DNA of 64,000 nucleotides from Paenibacillus periandrae (GCF_022458865.1 NZ_JAJNMU010000009.1:248001-312000), one strand, 5' to 3'. Shown: positions 42,688 through 51,558, counted from the first letter of the stretch. Notes: generated by a model from the letters alone, not told the origin. Made by a program: numbers and translations.

Positions 42688-44154
42688 ATGTCGATCAAAG
42701 TTCGTCTGCTGCTTTCATACATTGCGATGCTGGTTGTGCCTGTGGTGCTATTTGCCTTTGCTGCATTGATTATAGGTTTGATGATTATGGGTGATTTCAA
42801 ATCGGTGTTTCAGATTGATATGAAGCGTCACAATCCATTCAAGCAGGTGATGGAGGAGCAGGCTGCAGTTTATAGCGATATTCAGCAGCTTTCCTCCCAA
42901 AAACCGGAATCGTTGCTTGATCCCAATGTGATTGATGGGCTTGAGGCCAAGTTGACGCAGTTGAACATGGGCTTGGTGATTCGAAAGGATGAGCAGCTGG
43001 CTGTAGTGTCCTCCCGATTGAATGATTCTCCGGTACTTCAGATATTACCAGCTTACGGAAATCACGATCTGGGCGAAAATCGCGACAATATGTTGAATAC
43101 ACGCGATCATTGGTTTTTTTACAAGCAACACGATTTTACATTTACTGATCAAAGTCAGGGCAGTGCTTTTATGATCATGGATACTAATTTCTTTCAAAAA
43201 TATGCGATACGGTATGCTTTGGCGCTGTTGCTGTCGTTGTTTTTGATTTTGGTTCTGACGAACGGCCTTCTGACCTACTTCGTATCCCGCAGCATCATCC
43301 GTCCGCTTCGGTCTTTGAAGCTGGCTGCCGAGCAGATTGGGGAGGGGAATCTTGATGAAGTAGTTCATTCCCATTCACGTGATGAGATCGGAGAGCTGAG
43401 TGCTTCCTTTGAGCAGATGAGGCGTAGATTGAAGGATTCAGTGGAGCTGCAGCTGCAGTACGAGGATAACCGGAAAGAGCTGCTCTCGAATATTTCTCAT
43501 GACTTGAAAACACCTGTTACCTCGATTAAAGGCTACGTAGAGGGAATATTGGATGGTGTTGCAGGCGCGGATAAGCTTGAAAAGTATTTGCAAACGATTT
43601 ATACCAAAACCGTAGATATGGATCGAATGATCGATGAGCTGTTTTTATTTTCCAAGCTTGATTTGGGCAAGCTGCCATTTTATTTTGAAGAGGTCGAGTT
43701 GGTTCCCTATCTGGAGGATCTGATCGGCGAAGCACAATTTGACATGGAAAAAAAGGGAGTCTCGCTGACACTGAACGTGGTCCATCCCGATCGAATTGGT
43801 AAAGTGAAGGCGGATCGTGAAAAGCTGAAGCGTGTGCTTACAAATATATGGGATAACGCGGTTAAATATGGCGATAAGGAGCAGACGCGAATCGAGGTTA
43901 ACCTGGATAGGCAAAAGGAGGCTGTCATTCTTGAAATTGCCGATAATGGACAGGGCATTTCATCTGAGGCACTGCCGTTTGTCTTTGAACGGTTTTACAG
44001 GGAAGACCCTTCCCGCAGTATGGCTGCAGGTGGGAGCGGACTTGGACTTGCAATCGCCAAACAAATTATATTGGAGCACGGTGGGACGATCACAGCTGAG
44101 AGCGAAGAGGGATTGGGTACACGAATGATTATACAACTGCCCAAGCTGAGATAG
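42688..44154 (+). CDS. HAMP-domain sensor histidine kinase
   Basis: A 488-residue membrane kinase. It has two membrane segments (about 10-35 and 172-196) around a roughly 135-residue extracellular sensor, HAMP (about 197-250), a HisKA dimerisation helix with LSNISHDLKTPVTSIKGY (phospho-acceptor about His271), and HATPase_c with N box NIWDNAVKYGD, G1 DNGQGI and G2 GGSGLGLAI. It should phosphorylate the response regulator encoded 34 bases downstream. AGGGGAAATGC precedes the ATG. Confidence 0.93.
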   Translation: MSIKVRLLLSYIAMLVVPVVLFAFAALIIGLMIMGDFKSVFQIDMKRHNPFKQVMEEQAAVYSDIQQLSSQKPESLLDPNVIDGLEAKLTQLNMGLVIRKDEQLAVVSSRLNDSPVLQILPAYGNHDLGENRDNMLNTRDHWFFYKQHDFTFTDQSQGSAFMIMDTNFFQKYAIRYALALLLSLFLILVLTNGLLTYFVSRSIIRPLRSLKLAAEQIGEGNLDEVVHSHSRDEIGELSASFEQMRRRLKDSVELQLQYEDNRKELLSNISHDLKTPVTSIKGYVEGILDGVAGADKLEKYLQTIYTKTVDMDRMIDELFLFSKLDLGKLPFYFEEVELVPYLEDLIGEAQFDMEKKGVSLTLNVVHPDRIGKVKADREKLKRVLTNIWDNAVKYGDKEQTRIEVNLDRQKEAVILEIADNGQGISSEALPFVFERFYREDPSRSMAAGGSGLGLAIAKQIILEHGGTITAESEEGLGTRMIIQLPKLR

Positions 44155-44188
44155 TTAACAGCCTTACCAAAAGTACGGGGGGAAACAG

Positions 44189-44878
44189 ATGAAACACATA
44201 TTGATTATTGAAGATGAACTGAGCATTGCCGAGCTGGAGCGTGACTATCTGGAGATCGACGGGTTCAAGGTGGATATGGAAAGTCGTGGTGACTCTGGTT
44301 TGCAGCGGGCCCTTGAGCATACCTATGATCTCATTATTCTTGATGTTATGCTGCCGAAGATTGACGGCTTTGAAATTTGCCGCAAAATCCGCAGTGTTCA
44401 GGATACCCCCATACTGATGGTTTCCGCCAAAAAGGAGGATATCGATAAAATCCGTGGTCTTGGTCTTGGCGCAGATGATTACATCATCAAGCCGTTTAGT
44501 CCAAGCGAGCTGGTTGCCCGGGTAAAGGCGCATTTGAATCGCTATGAGCGGCTGATGGGTCGTCGGGAAACAGGTAACCAGGAGATCCGCATTCGCGGGC
44601 TGGCTATCGACAAATCTGCGCGCCGTGTGACGGTGAACGATCAGGAGGTCGTGTTTACGACCAAGGAATTTGATCTGTTGACTTATCTCGCTGCCAATCC
44701 AAATCGTGTATTCAGCAAAGATCAGCTCTTCGAGCAGCTGTGGGGAATGGATTCCATGGGAGACATCGCTACCGTCACTGTACATATCCGCAAGGTGAGG
44801 GAGAAGGTCGAGCTGGACCCATCCAATCCGCAATATATTGAGACCGTATGGGGAGCCGGCTATCGGTTTAAACTGTGA
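44189..44878 (+). CDS. OmpR/PhoB-family response regulator
   Basis: A 229-residue regulator. The receiver domain (about 1-115) has the acidic pair IEDE, the phospho-acceptor Asp52 in ILDVMLPKIDG, the switch Ser in LMVSAKKED and Lys in GADDYIIKPFSP. The C-terminal winged helix (about 130-228) ends in TVHIRKVREKVELDPSNPQYIETVWGAGYRF. Proteins of this family bind tandem direct repeats; the 22-bp-phased array before the secreted-protein gene at 40140 is the best candidate in this locus. GGGGGGAAACAG precedes the ATG. Confidence 0.94.
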   Translation: MKHILIIEDELSIAELERDYLEIDGFKVDMESRGDSGLQRALEHTYDLIILDVMLPKIDGFEICRKIRSVQDTPILMVSAKKEDIDKIRGLGLGADDYIIKPFSPSELVARVKAHLNRYERLMGRRETGNQEIRIRGLAIDKSARRVTVNDQEVVFTTKEFDLLTYLAANPNRVFSKDQLFEQLWGMDSMGDIATVTVHIRKVREKVELDPSNPQYIETVWGAGYRFKL

Positions 44879-44991
44879 TAAGTGGACACCTAACGAGCTT
44901 TTTTTGAACAATCTGCGTAATTCATGGCCATATAGGGTAAACAATACTTAAGCAGTGAACGTATACATACCCAATATGAGGAGTGATTACA

Positions 44992-45354
44992 ATGTCCAAA
45001 CACATCCAAGCCTATTTTCAGACAGAAAATGAAGCCGAGCATGTAAGAACATTGCTGCAAACGTACGATACGGAATCAGTGGAGGTTGGCAAGCTGGATG
45101 GCGGGTATTCGGGCGACAGAAGAATTATAATCCCGATTGCAGGTACCGGGGGAGGTACGCAAGCCAATGGAGCAGGTGTGCTTGGAGCTGGAGGGATTGC
45201 CCCCGCGGCGGTGCTAGGGGATGAGGACGATCTTGATCAGGATGGACACCGTGATCTGCATTATGTCTTGTCGGCTAAGGTGCTGGAAGAAGAGTATGAA
45301 GAAATCCGCAACATGATTCGTCATAACCGCGGTCACGTGGAACGACTTGACTAA
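44992..45354 (+). CDS. Small uncharacterised protein with glycine-rich centre
   Basis: A 120-residue soluble protein. The N-terminal half (SKHIQAYFQTENEAEHVRTLLQTYDTESVEVGKLD) looks like one beta-alpha-beta unit of a ferredoxin-like fold, similar in style to general-stress proteins such as YflT, but the match is loose. The centre has GTGGGTQANGAGVLGAGG and the C-terminus is helical and acidic, then basic. TGAGGAGTGATTACA precedes the ATG. It is followed 33 bases later by another small gene. Confidence 0.75.
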   Translation: MSKHIQAYFQTENEAEHVRTLLQTYDTESVEVGKLDGGYSGDRRIIIPIAGTGGGTQANGAGVLGAGGIAPAAVLGDEDDLDQDGHRDLHYVLSAKVLEEEYEEIRNMIRHNRGHVERLD

Positions 45355-45387
45355 TCATCGGCTGGAGCTGTATAGGAGGTGGAGACC

Positions 45388-45609
45388 ATGGCCCAAATAG
45401 AAAAAAGGTCACAGGAAATCGTAAAGACAAATCTGCGTGATAACCCGGAAGGCTCTCCAACTGAAAAAGAAAGCTTGCTGGATCTTTATGAAAGTGAGCA
45501 GACTGTGGATCCGGTTCCCGTCGAAGAATTGAAAATTCAACATGAAGATGAAAAAAATAAAGAAACGACGAAGAATACGTCCAGTAGTGAGAAACGTTAT
45601 CCAGGCTAG
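45388..45609 (+). CDS. Small hydrophilic protein, 73 residues
   Basis: A highly charged, probably disordered protein starting MAQIEKRSQEIVKTNLRDNPEG and ending in EKRYPG, with many Glu, Lys and Thr and no hydrophobic core. AGGAGGTGGAGACC precedes the ATG at a good distance, and the gene sits between the glycine-rich protein and a strong terminator, so both small genes probably share a transcript. The family is not recognised; hydrophilic proteins of this kind are often stress induced. Confidence 0.7.
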   Translation: MAQIEKRSQEIVKTNLRDNPEGSPTEKESLLDLYESEQTVDPVPVEELKIQHEDEKNKETTKNTSSSEKRYPG

Positions 45610-45623
45610 ATTTATAATGAAGA

Positions 45624-45689
45624 AGCAAGGGAGAGCAAATACTGGATTCCACAGAGTGGGTCAGTACTTGGATGTCCCTTGCTTTTTTT
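45624..45689 (+). terminator. Long three-tier hairpin with T-run
   Basis: AGCAAGGGA (45624-45632) pairs with TCCCTTGCT (45675-45683). Inside it CAAATACTG pairs with CAGTACTTG (8 of 9) and CCAC with GTGG. Six T residues follow. It terminates the small-gene transcript and is unusually long for that job. Confidence 0.85.
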
Positions 45690-45729
45690 ATGCTGAGAAA
45701 AGAGTGAAGTATATTTTTGTTCAACTTTA

Positions 45730-45749
45730 CATACCCTATAGGGGTATGT
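45730..45749 (+). promoter_or_regulatory. CsoR-type copper operator before copZ
   Basis: ATACCCTATAGGGGTAT (45731-45747) within ACAT...ATGT is a near-perfect palindrome of the CsoR form TACCC-N5-GGGTA. It lies about 56 bases upstream of the copZ start, overlapping the likely promoter. Confidence 0.85.
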
Positions 45750-45804
45750 TATTTTTAAATTAGGTACTACCGTTATAGTAAGACATTCATTGGGAGGAAA
45801 TCAT

Positions 45805-46005
45805 ATGCAAAATGTCACTTTAAGCGTCGAAGGGATGTCCTGCGGACATTGCGTCAACTCGGTAGAAGGTGCGGTTAAGACACTCGGAGCTTCAGCCAAA
45901 GTAAATTTGGATAGCAAAGCCGTCGCTGTTGAGTATGACGAAGCCAAGACTTCTGTGAAGGCTATTAAAGAAGTGATTGAAGAGGCCGGATATACTGTCG
46001 TGTAA
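45805..46005 (+). CDS. copZ: Copper chaperone CopZ
   Basis: A 66-residue heavy-metal-associated domain protein. The Cu(I)-binding motif GMSCGHC (Cys13, Cys16) is near the N-terminus, followed by the ferredoxin-like beta-alpha-beta-beta-alpha-beta pattern ending in EEAGYTVV. It carries Cu(I) in the cytoplasm to a CopA-type ATPase or to the repressor. No copA or csoR gene is in the window, so it is a stand-alone unit. Control by CsoR is suggested by the palindrome upstream. TGGGAGGAAATC precedes the ATG; an upstream in-frame start at 45790 covers that site. Confidence 0.93.
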   Translation: MQNVTLSVEGMSCGHCVNSVEGAVKTLGASAKVNLDSKAVAVEYDEAKTSVKAIKEVIEEAGYTVV

Positions 46006-46044
46006 TTGGATGCGGAGCTATTTATAGCATTGTTTTTTTCAAGA

Positions 46045-46080
46045 AAGTCCCTTTGACCACAGAAAGTGGCATCGGGACTT
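46045..46080. terminator. Possible terminator between copZ and the efflux gene
   Basis: AAGTCCC (46045-46051) pairs with GGGACTT (46074-46080), and CCAC with GTGG inside. No T-run is adjacent on either strand, so activity is uncertain. Confidence 0.45.
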
Positions 46081-46109
46081 ATTTGTGTTATCTTTTTAAT
46101 ATGAAAATA

Positions 46110-47549
46110 TTAGGAGGATTGCGATTGCAGCTGCAGCTTACGAATAAACATGATGAGCGGTAGAGCTGCGACAGCGATGAAGGTAGCGACGATATATACA
46201 TCGTTAACACTCGCTGTGAAGGAAAGCAGTTTAATTTGTACAGCATCCTGAACGCCAGCCTTGATAATGGCTGCCGACTCACTAATACCGAAGGTTCCAA
46301 GTAAGGATGTGAAAATGGCGATCGAAAATGACCCGAATAAATTACGTATCCAGTTGCTGATGGAAGAGGCATGTCCACTAAGCACAGGCGAAATTTGTTC
46401 CATACCGGCATTGCTTGCAGGCATCACGGCAAGGGCAATTCCTACATTGCGGACCATCATCCAAATCAGAATGTACATATATGGAATGTCAATGGTCAAT
46501 TTGCTCAGAGCATAAGTGCCAATAATGATTAGCACGATACCAATCCCCATCAGGGCACGCGGACCGATACTCCCGTAAACTCTGCCAATGATCGGCATGA
46601 CCAAGGCCATAGCAAGTGAAGCGGGAAGCAGGATTAAGCCCGTGTCAAGCGGTGTGACGTGCTGAATGTTTTGCAGAAAAATCGGGGTCAGAAAGGTTCC
46701 CGAATATAGGCTGATCGTAATGATACTGGAAATGATTAATGTGAGCGTATATCTACCATTCGCAAAAACACGGATGTTCAGCAAAGGCTCCTTCACGGTA
46801 AGCTCTCTCCAGATGAACAGAATGAGCACGATAGTGCCTATAATGAACAGGGTCATGGTTTTCCAATCCGTCCATCCCCAGGCGCCGCTTTGGCTGAATG
46901 CAACGAGCAGCGAGATGCTGCTGATCATGACGGTAAGCAGACCGGGAAAATCAAAGGTTTTGGGCACGCTTAGACGATAGTAAGGGATCAGCCATACGAC
47001 CATTACAATGGCAATTAATCCTATCGGAATGTTCATCAGGAACAGCCACTGCCAACCGCCGACAACCATCAGCAAGCCAGCTAGGGTAGGTCCGATTGCG
47101 GGAGCTAGCATCGCCGATAACCCCCAGAGGCTAATCGCCATTGCTTGTTTTTCCCGCGGGATGATTTGATAAATAATGGTCATTGTCGCCGGCATAATAA
47201 GTCCGCTGAACAAGCCCTGCAGAATCCGGAATGCAATTAAAGATTCGATGTTCCAGGACATCGCGCATAGCAGCGAAGATAGCGTAAATCCAATTAAGGC
47301 AAATACATACAGCCGTTTATAACTGAATTTTTCGCCGAGGAATCCAGCTACTGGAGCAATCGTTCCCATGGCTAACATGAAGCCCGTCATCGTCCATTGA
47401 ACAAGATGCAGGCTTGTCGCAAAGTGCTCTTCAAGCTTGGGAATCGCAATGGTGACGGTGCTTGAGCTCAAAACCGTAATAAAGGATCCAAAGAAAATGG
47501 CAAACATAATAGGCCAAAACTTGACTTGCTGTATACTTTCCGTGTTCAT
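46110..47549 (-). CDS. DHA2-family MFS multidrug efflux transporter
   Basis: A 479-residue transporter with about 14 membrane segments, the EmrB/QacA (DHA2) size class. The conserved motif C region in segment 5 reads WGLSAMLAPAIGPTLAGLLM, and FLGEKFSYKRLYVFALIGF is the motif A loop after segment 2. It exports drugs or toxic compounds against the proton gradient. CGGAGGACC precedes the ATG. No EmrA-like partner or regulator gene is adjacent, but its promoter carries a perfect palindrome (47649-47668) that a TetR or MarR repressor could bind. Confidence 0.92.
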   Translation of the reverse strand: MNTESIQQVKFWPIMFAIFFGSFITVLSSSTVTIAIPKLEEHFATSLHLVQWTMTGFMLAMGTIAPVAGFLGEKFSYKRLYVFALIGFTLSSLLCAMSWNIESLIAFRILQGLFSGLIMPATMTIIYQIIPREKQAMAISLWGLSAMLAPAIGPTLAGLLMVVGGWQWLFLMNIPIGLIAIVMVVWLIPYYRLSVPKTFDFPGLLTVMISSISLLVAFSQSGAWGWTDWKTMTLFIIGTIVLILFIWRELTVKEPLLNIRVFANGRYTLTLIISSIITISLYSGTFLTPIFLQNIQHVTPLDTGLILLPASLAMALVMPIIGRVYGSIGPRALMGIGIVLIIIGTYALSKLTIDIPYMYILIWMMVRNVGIALAVMPASNAGMEQISPVLSGHASSISNWIRNLFGSFSIAIFTSLLGTFGISESAAIIKAGVQDAVQIKLLSFTASVNDVYIVATFIAVAALPLIMFIRKLQLQSQSS

Positions 47550-47631
47550 GTTGGTCCTCCGTTATCCGATTTATCTATCTATGAAAAATAAAAAAGTACT
47601 AAGATCAGATTGTAACATTTGAGTACATAAA

Positions 47632-47668
47632 TATCTAGTAATCAAACTAAATAGTTATCAAACTATTT
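47632..47668 (-). promoter_or_regulatory. Efflux gene promoter with palindromic operator
   Basis: On the plus strand AAATAGTT-ATCA-AACTATTT (47649-47668) is an 8-4-8 perfect palindrome. Read on the minus strand, TTGATA (47661-47656) in its centre would be the -35 box and TAGATA (47637-47632) the -10, spacing 18. Confidence 0.55.
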
Positions 47669-47736
47669 TTAAAGATTTGGTGAAGCGGACTTTTGGTTAG
47701 ACGATTTCATCTTCGATATGAAAGGGAAGATATCTC

Positions 47737-48894
47737 ATGGAGCAAGTGATAATCAATGAATACAATCCGGAATGGATGCACGAGTTCATTCGTGAAAAAG
47801 AGCGAATCTCCATTGCTATACCAGATATTGCGATCCAGATCGAGCATATCGGAAGTACGTCAGTCCCTGGATTAGCGGCCAAGCCATTAATTGATATGAT
47901 GGTGGGTGTAAAGGACTTATCATTGATTTCTTCGGTTCATAAGGAACGACTGGCTGCAATGGGGTACGAGTTCGTGGATCATCCGGAGTTTCCAGAAAGA
48001 AGATTTTTTCGTAAAGGCAAGTGGCGTGCTGGCACCCATCATCTTCATCTCTACCGGTATGGAGGTGAGCAATGGACTTCCAATCTATTATTTCGCGATT
48101 ATTTGATTGACCATCCGGAGGAAGTGGTAGTTTACGGGGACTTGAAAAGGACCTTACAGGAGCAGTATCCGCAGGATCGGGTTTCCTATACCAAAGCAAA
48201 AGCACCCTATATTCAACAGGTGATTCAAAAAGCTCAGCAAGCAGCAAAATCAAAGAGTCTGATCCAAGGCATAATTTTCGATATGGATAACACACTGCTG
48301 CAGTCCCGAATTGATTTTGCTGCGATGAAAGCAGATATTTTCAGTTATTTGCATACTTCAGGAATTGTGCCTGCGGATTTTCCGCTGTCTGTGCATACGT
48401 GCGCTACGTTGATTGAGTATGGTAAGCAAAGCGGATTAAGCGGTGAGAAGGAAAGGGTGGTATGGGAAATAGCTGCAAAGCATGAACTGCTGGGGATGGA
48501 GGGTGCGGGACTCGAGCCTGACGTGGAATCTTTGTTACAGCGACTTCATCAGAAATATACGCTGGCCATAGTGACGAACAATTCTATCGATGCAGCCAAC
48601 GAGGCTCTCCACAAAACGGGGATTCACGGGTACTTTGATCTAATCGTAGGCAGAGAGCAGATGACTGCTCTCAAGCCCTCGCCTTCCGGCTTTCACTATG
48701 TGCTCAAGCAATTTCCACAGATAGCCTCTGATGCATGGTTATCTGTGGGCGATTCATGGATCGATGGTAAAGCTTCGACCGAAGCTGGAATCCGCTTTAT
48801 TTGCTATCAAACCAATCTGGAGATTATGCATGAACGAGGAGTAACCGCAATAGCCAGAATTGAGAATATCCCGGATTTAATTAGGTTTATGTAG
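47737..48894 (+). CDS. GrpB/UPF0157 nucleotidyltransferase-like domain fused to a HAD hydrolase
   Basis: A 385-residue two-domain protein. Residues about 1-165 match the GrpB/UPF0157 family, a nucleotidyltransferase-fold domain: IEHIGSTSVPGLAAKPLIDMMVGV, then ERRFFRKG, THHLHLYRYGG and YTKAKAPYIQQV. From about 175 a HAD phosphatase begins, with motif I IIFDMDNTLL, a helical cap, motif II IVTNNS, Lys in ALKPSPSG and motif IV SVGDSWIDGKAS. GrpB proteins have been tied to CoA or other small-molecule metabolism without settled function; the fusion suggests a coupled transfer and phosphatase activity. AAAGGGAAG precedes the ATG. Confidence 0.88.
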   Translation: MEQVIINEYNPEWMHEFIREKERISIAIPDIAIQIEHIGSTSVPGLAAKPLIDMMVGVKDLSLISSVHKERLAAMGYEFVDHPEFPERRFFRKGKWRAGTHHLHLYRYGGEQWTSNLLFRDYLIDHPEEVVVYGDLKRTLQEQYPQDRVSYTKAKAPYIQQVIQKAQQAAKSKSLIQGIIFDMDNTLLQSRIDFAAMKADIFSYLHTSGIVPADFPLSVHTCATLIEYGKQSGLSGEKERVVWEIAAKHELLGMEGAGLEPDVESLLQRLHQKYTLAIVTNNSIDAANEALHKTGIHGYFDLIVGREQMTALKPSPSGFHYVLKQFPQIASDAWLSVGDSWIDGKASTEAGIRFICYQTNLEIMHERGVTAIARIENIPDLIRFM

Positions 48895-48905
48895 CTTATC
48901 TGACA

Positions 48906-50177
48906 TTAGATACGGAAAATACTGATCTTTAATTTCTGCTGATCGGCATGGTCTCTCAACACCTCGGAGGATGCGGCAATTTCCTGCATAACGGCGGTTT
49001 GATCTTGTGTGGATGCTGCTACTTGCTTAGCCCCTTGCGAGATCAATCCGGCAATATCGTCAATTTCCCGGGTGCGGTGCAGGGTTTGGCTGATTTGTCG
49101 GATTTGTTCTGCGATTACACCGGTTATACCCTCTACCGATTCGGCTGTTACTTCAGTTGCGGCAGTCATTTCAGCAAGTGTACCTATAAGGGCTTCACCT
49201 TTTGCAGCTTCCTTATCCACAGTACTTACCTGCTTGGAAATATCCGACACGACTTCATTGACCTGTGACTGAACCTCCTCTATACGTTGGTTAATGCTGT
49301 GGACTGCTTCTGTGCTTTTTTCGGCGAGCTTGCGAATTTCAACTGCTACGACCGCAAAGCCGGCTCCGTGCTCACCTGCATGAGCAGATTCAATGGAGGC
49401 ATTCAGTGCCAGTAAATTCGTCTGATCTGCAATTTCTCCGACTACCCTGGAGATGTGACTTATTTCCTGAGCGTGCTCGTCGAGCTTATGTATACGTTCT
49501 AAGGTCCCTACGTTAGCCTGACTCAGCTCCAATAATTGCTGAACAAGTGAATGAATCGCAAGACTGCTTTCCTGTGTGGATTTGACCATGCTGCGCGATA
49601 GCTGCAATGCTTCGTTGGCTTTGCTGCTCACATCATCAGCGGCCTTGGTGATCGTCTCGACAGACGTAAAGGTATTGTGGGCAGATAGTGCCTGCTGATC
49701 GGCCCCTTTGGAAATATTGTCAACGGTAATAGCTGTTGCTTCGATCTGCTGCGCAGCCTGCTGGAGTGCACTGCTTAGTGTGGAGGCATTCAGATTCGTA
49801 AAGGAAGCATTACTGGAGATGTCGGTAATAATTTGTCTCAGGTTCACGATCATCTGATTAAAAGACGAGCTCAGTGTGCTTAACTCATCATTGCCGCGGT
49901 GGATTGGAATCGTCATTGTCAGATTGCCGCCTGCCGCTTCATCTACAGCCGCAGTAAGGCGAAGCAGGGGACTGACCAGCCAGCGCGCGGCCAACCAACC
50001 CAGGAAACCTGTCCAGAAAACGCCCATCGACATAATAATGGACATATATAACCAATCGGTCATTTGCGGGGCTATCCAGGCTTTTAAAACAAAAATGCAC
50101 ACAGCGCTTGTTCCGTAGGTCATCATAGAGACGGCAGTAATACCAATGACCATTTTTTTGACAATACCGATTTTCAT
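48906..50177 (-). CDS. Methyl-accepting chemotaxis protein without a large extracellular domain
   Basis: A 423-residue receptor. Two membrane segments (about 8-30 and 42-65) are separated by only about 12 residues, so there is no outside ligand domain. A HAMP domain (about 66-120, [25 protein letters not shown]) and a long signalling coiled coil follow. The hairpin tip is recognisable as [40 protein letters not shown]. It would signal to CheA, sensing membrane state or cytoplasmic cues. GAGGAATC precedes the ATG. It converges on the GrpB-HAD gene. Confidence 0.92.
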   Translation of the reverse strand: MKIGIVKKMVIGITAVSMMTYGTSAVCIFVLKAWIAPQMTDWLYMSIIMSMGVFWTGFLGWLAARWLVSPLLRLTAAVDEAAGGNLTMTIPIHRGNDELSTLSSSFNQMIVNLRQIITDISSNASFTNLNASTLSSALQQAAQQIEATAITVDNISKGADQQALSAHNTFTSVETITKAADDVSSKANEALQLSRSMVKSTQESSLAIHSLVQQLLELSQANVGTLERIHKLDEHAQEISHISRVVGEIADQTNLLALNASIESAHAGEHGAGFAVVAVEIRKLAEKSTEAVHSINQRIEEVQSQVNEVVSDISKQVSTVDKEAAKGEALIGTLAEMTAATEVTAESVEGITGVIAEQIRQISQTLHRTREIDDIAGLISQGAKQVAASTQDQTAVMQEIAASSEVLRDHADQQKLKISIFRI

Positions 50178-50316
50178 TACGATTCCTCATTTCGCACAGG
50201 GCTGTTGTTCTCACTATAGTAGTGTAACGCTTGGAGCCTGTTTGATCTGTGATTAAACTCACAGCAGGCAAGTGAGCACGCCATTTCACCTTGTCGCAAA
50301 TTGCGCTATAATTCTA

Positions 50317-51312
50317 ATGTTGGTACGTGGTGATCCTATCTACATTCGCAGCAGCATTCATTCTTCGGGAAAGGGATTGATTCCAATTTTAAACGTAGCT
50401 CATATCATCGGGTCCAAGCAATTCGATCAAGCGGCTTTAGGAGAGCTCTTCGCTTCAGCCAAGGAGATGGAGAATATAACCTTACAGGGGGGGGCCAAGC
50501 TTCTTACCGGTAAAATTATGTGTTCGCTCTTCTTTGAAGCGAGTACGCGTACCCGGTTTTCCTTTGAATCCGCGATGCACCGTCTAGGCGGGAGCGTGAT
50601 TGGCACGGAAAATGCGGCCCAGTTTTCTTCAGCTATCAAAGGCGAAACGCTGGAAGATACGATTCGTGTTGTAAGCGGATATTGTGACTTAATAGTGATG
50701 AGACATACAGAGGTGGGTGCCGCACAACGAGCTGCAGCGGTATCGACTGTGCCGATTGTTAATGCAGGGGACGGTTCAGGGGAGCACCCGACACAGGCGC
50801 TATTGGATTTGTTCACGATTCAGAAGGAGCTTGGACGGATTGATGGTATACATATTGCTATGATTGGCGATTTGACCTATGGACGGACGGTTCACTCGCT
50901 AAGTTACTTGTTATCCAATTATAAAGATGTGAAGATTACTTTTATTGCTCCAGATAACGCGGTTATCCCTCAAGGCGTGAAACAATTTCTTGATGAAAAA
51001 GGAATTAACTACGAGGAAACCTCCGACCTCACGAAAGCAGCCGAGACGGTTGATGTCTTTTACCAAACACGCATCCAGAAGGAGCGTTTCCCTTCTCTGG
51101 AAGAATATAATAAAGCGGCAGGCCAATATATTATTGATCGGCAGCTGCTTGATCATATGAAGGAGGATGCACTGATTCTTCATCCACTGCCCAGGGCAGG
51201 TGAGATTCATGCTGATGTCGACACGGATCCGCGTGCTGCCTACTTCCGACAAGCACAAAATGGATTGTATATGCGGATGGCTATTATTGAGCAATGTTTA
51301 AGAGCTAAGTGA
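50317..51312 (+). CDS. pyrB: Aspartate carbamoyltransferase catalytic subunit, E. coli-like
   Basis: Up to 331 residues; the conserved part starts near residue 21 (LIPILNVAHIIGSKQ). It has the carbamoyl-phosphate motif FFEASTRTRFSFESAMHRLGG, then GETLEDTIRVVSGYCDLIVMRH, GDGSGEHPTQALLDLFTI, GDLTYGRTVHSL and LHPLPRAGEIHADVD. It joins carbamoyl phosphate to aspartate in pyrimidine synthesis. GDLTYGRTVHSL and the RIQKERF loop look more like E. coli PyrB than the B. subtilis type. It is not in a pyr operon and no pyrI or pyrR is near. The start is unsure: ATG 50317 lacks a good site, a TTG at 50377 would give about 311 residues, nearer the family length. Confidence 0.85.
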   Translation: MLVRGDPIYIRSSIHSSGKGLIPILNVAHIIGSKQFDQAALGELFASAKEMENITLQGGAKLLTGKIMCSLFFEASTRTRFSFESAMHRLGGSVIGTENAAQFSSAIKGETLEDTIRVVSGYCDLIVMRHTEVGAAQRAAAVSTVPIVNAGDGSGEHPTQALLDLFTIQKELGRIDGIHIAMIGDLTYGRTVHSLSYLLSNYKDVKITFIAPDNAVIPQGVKQFLDEKGINYEETSDLTKAAETVDVFYQTRIQKERFPSLEEYNKAAGQYIIDRQLLDHMKEDALILHPLPRAGEIHADVDTDPRAAYFRQAQNGLYMRMAIIEQCLRAK

Positions 51313-51377
51313 ACCATATGAGAGGCGATCATCTTCCTGCAATGAGGATAGCCATAACACAAAACCCCAGCAGCATC

Positions 51378-51410
51378 GGGCAGTTACTCCATCGGAGTGC
51401 TGTCCTTTTT
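51378..51410 (+). terminator. Terminator of the pyrB-like gene
   Basis: GGGCAGTTACTCC pairs with GGAGTGCTGTCC around ATC (about 11 pairs with one mismatch), followed by TTTTT. Confidence 0.85.
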
Positions 51411-51558
51411 GGTATCCATCGAACAAAAAGAATCCGATTGAAATGGAATATGTGTGGATAAATGGTAGTATCATGCAGGAAAGTCATTCGTTTTATTGAA
51501 TTCTAAAGTGTGGAGCTTTCTGTCAGTGTCAAATCTCAATTACAAAGGAGTGATCTGG

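Noticed and set aside
44129..44944. Minus-strand open frame of 271 codons opposite the response regulator
   Set aside because: It is fully opposite a canonical OmpR-family gene and has no ribosome binding site or family features.
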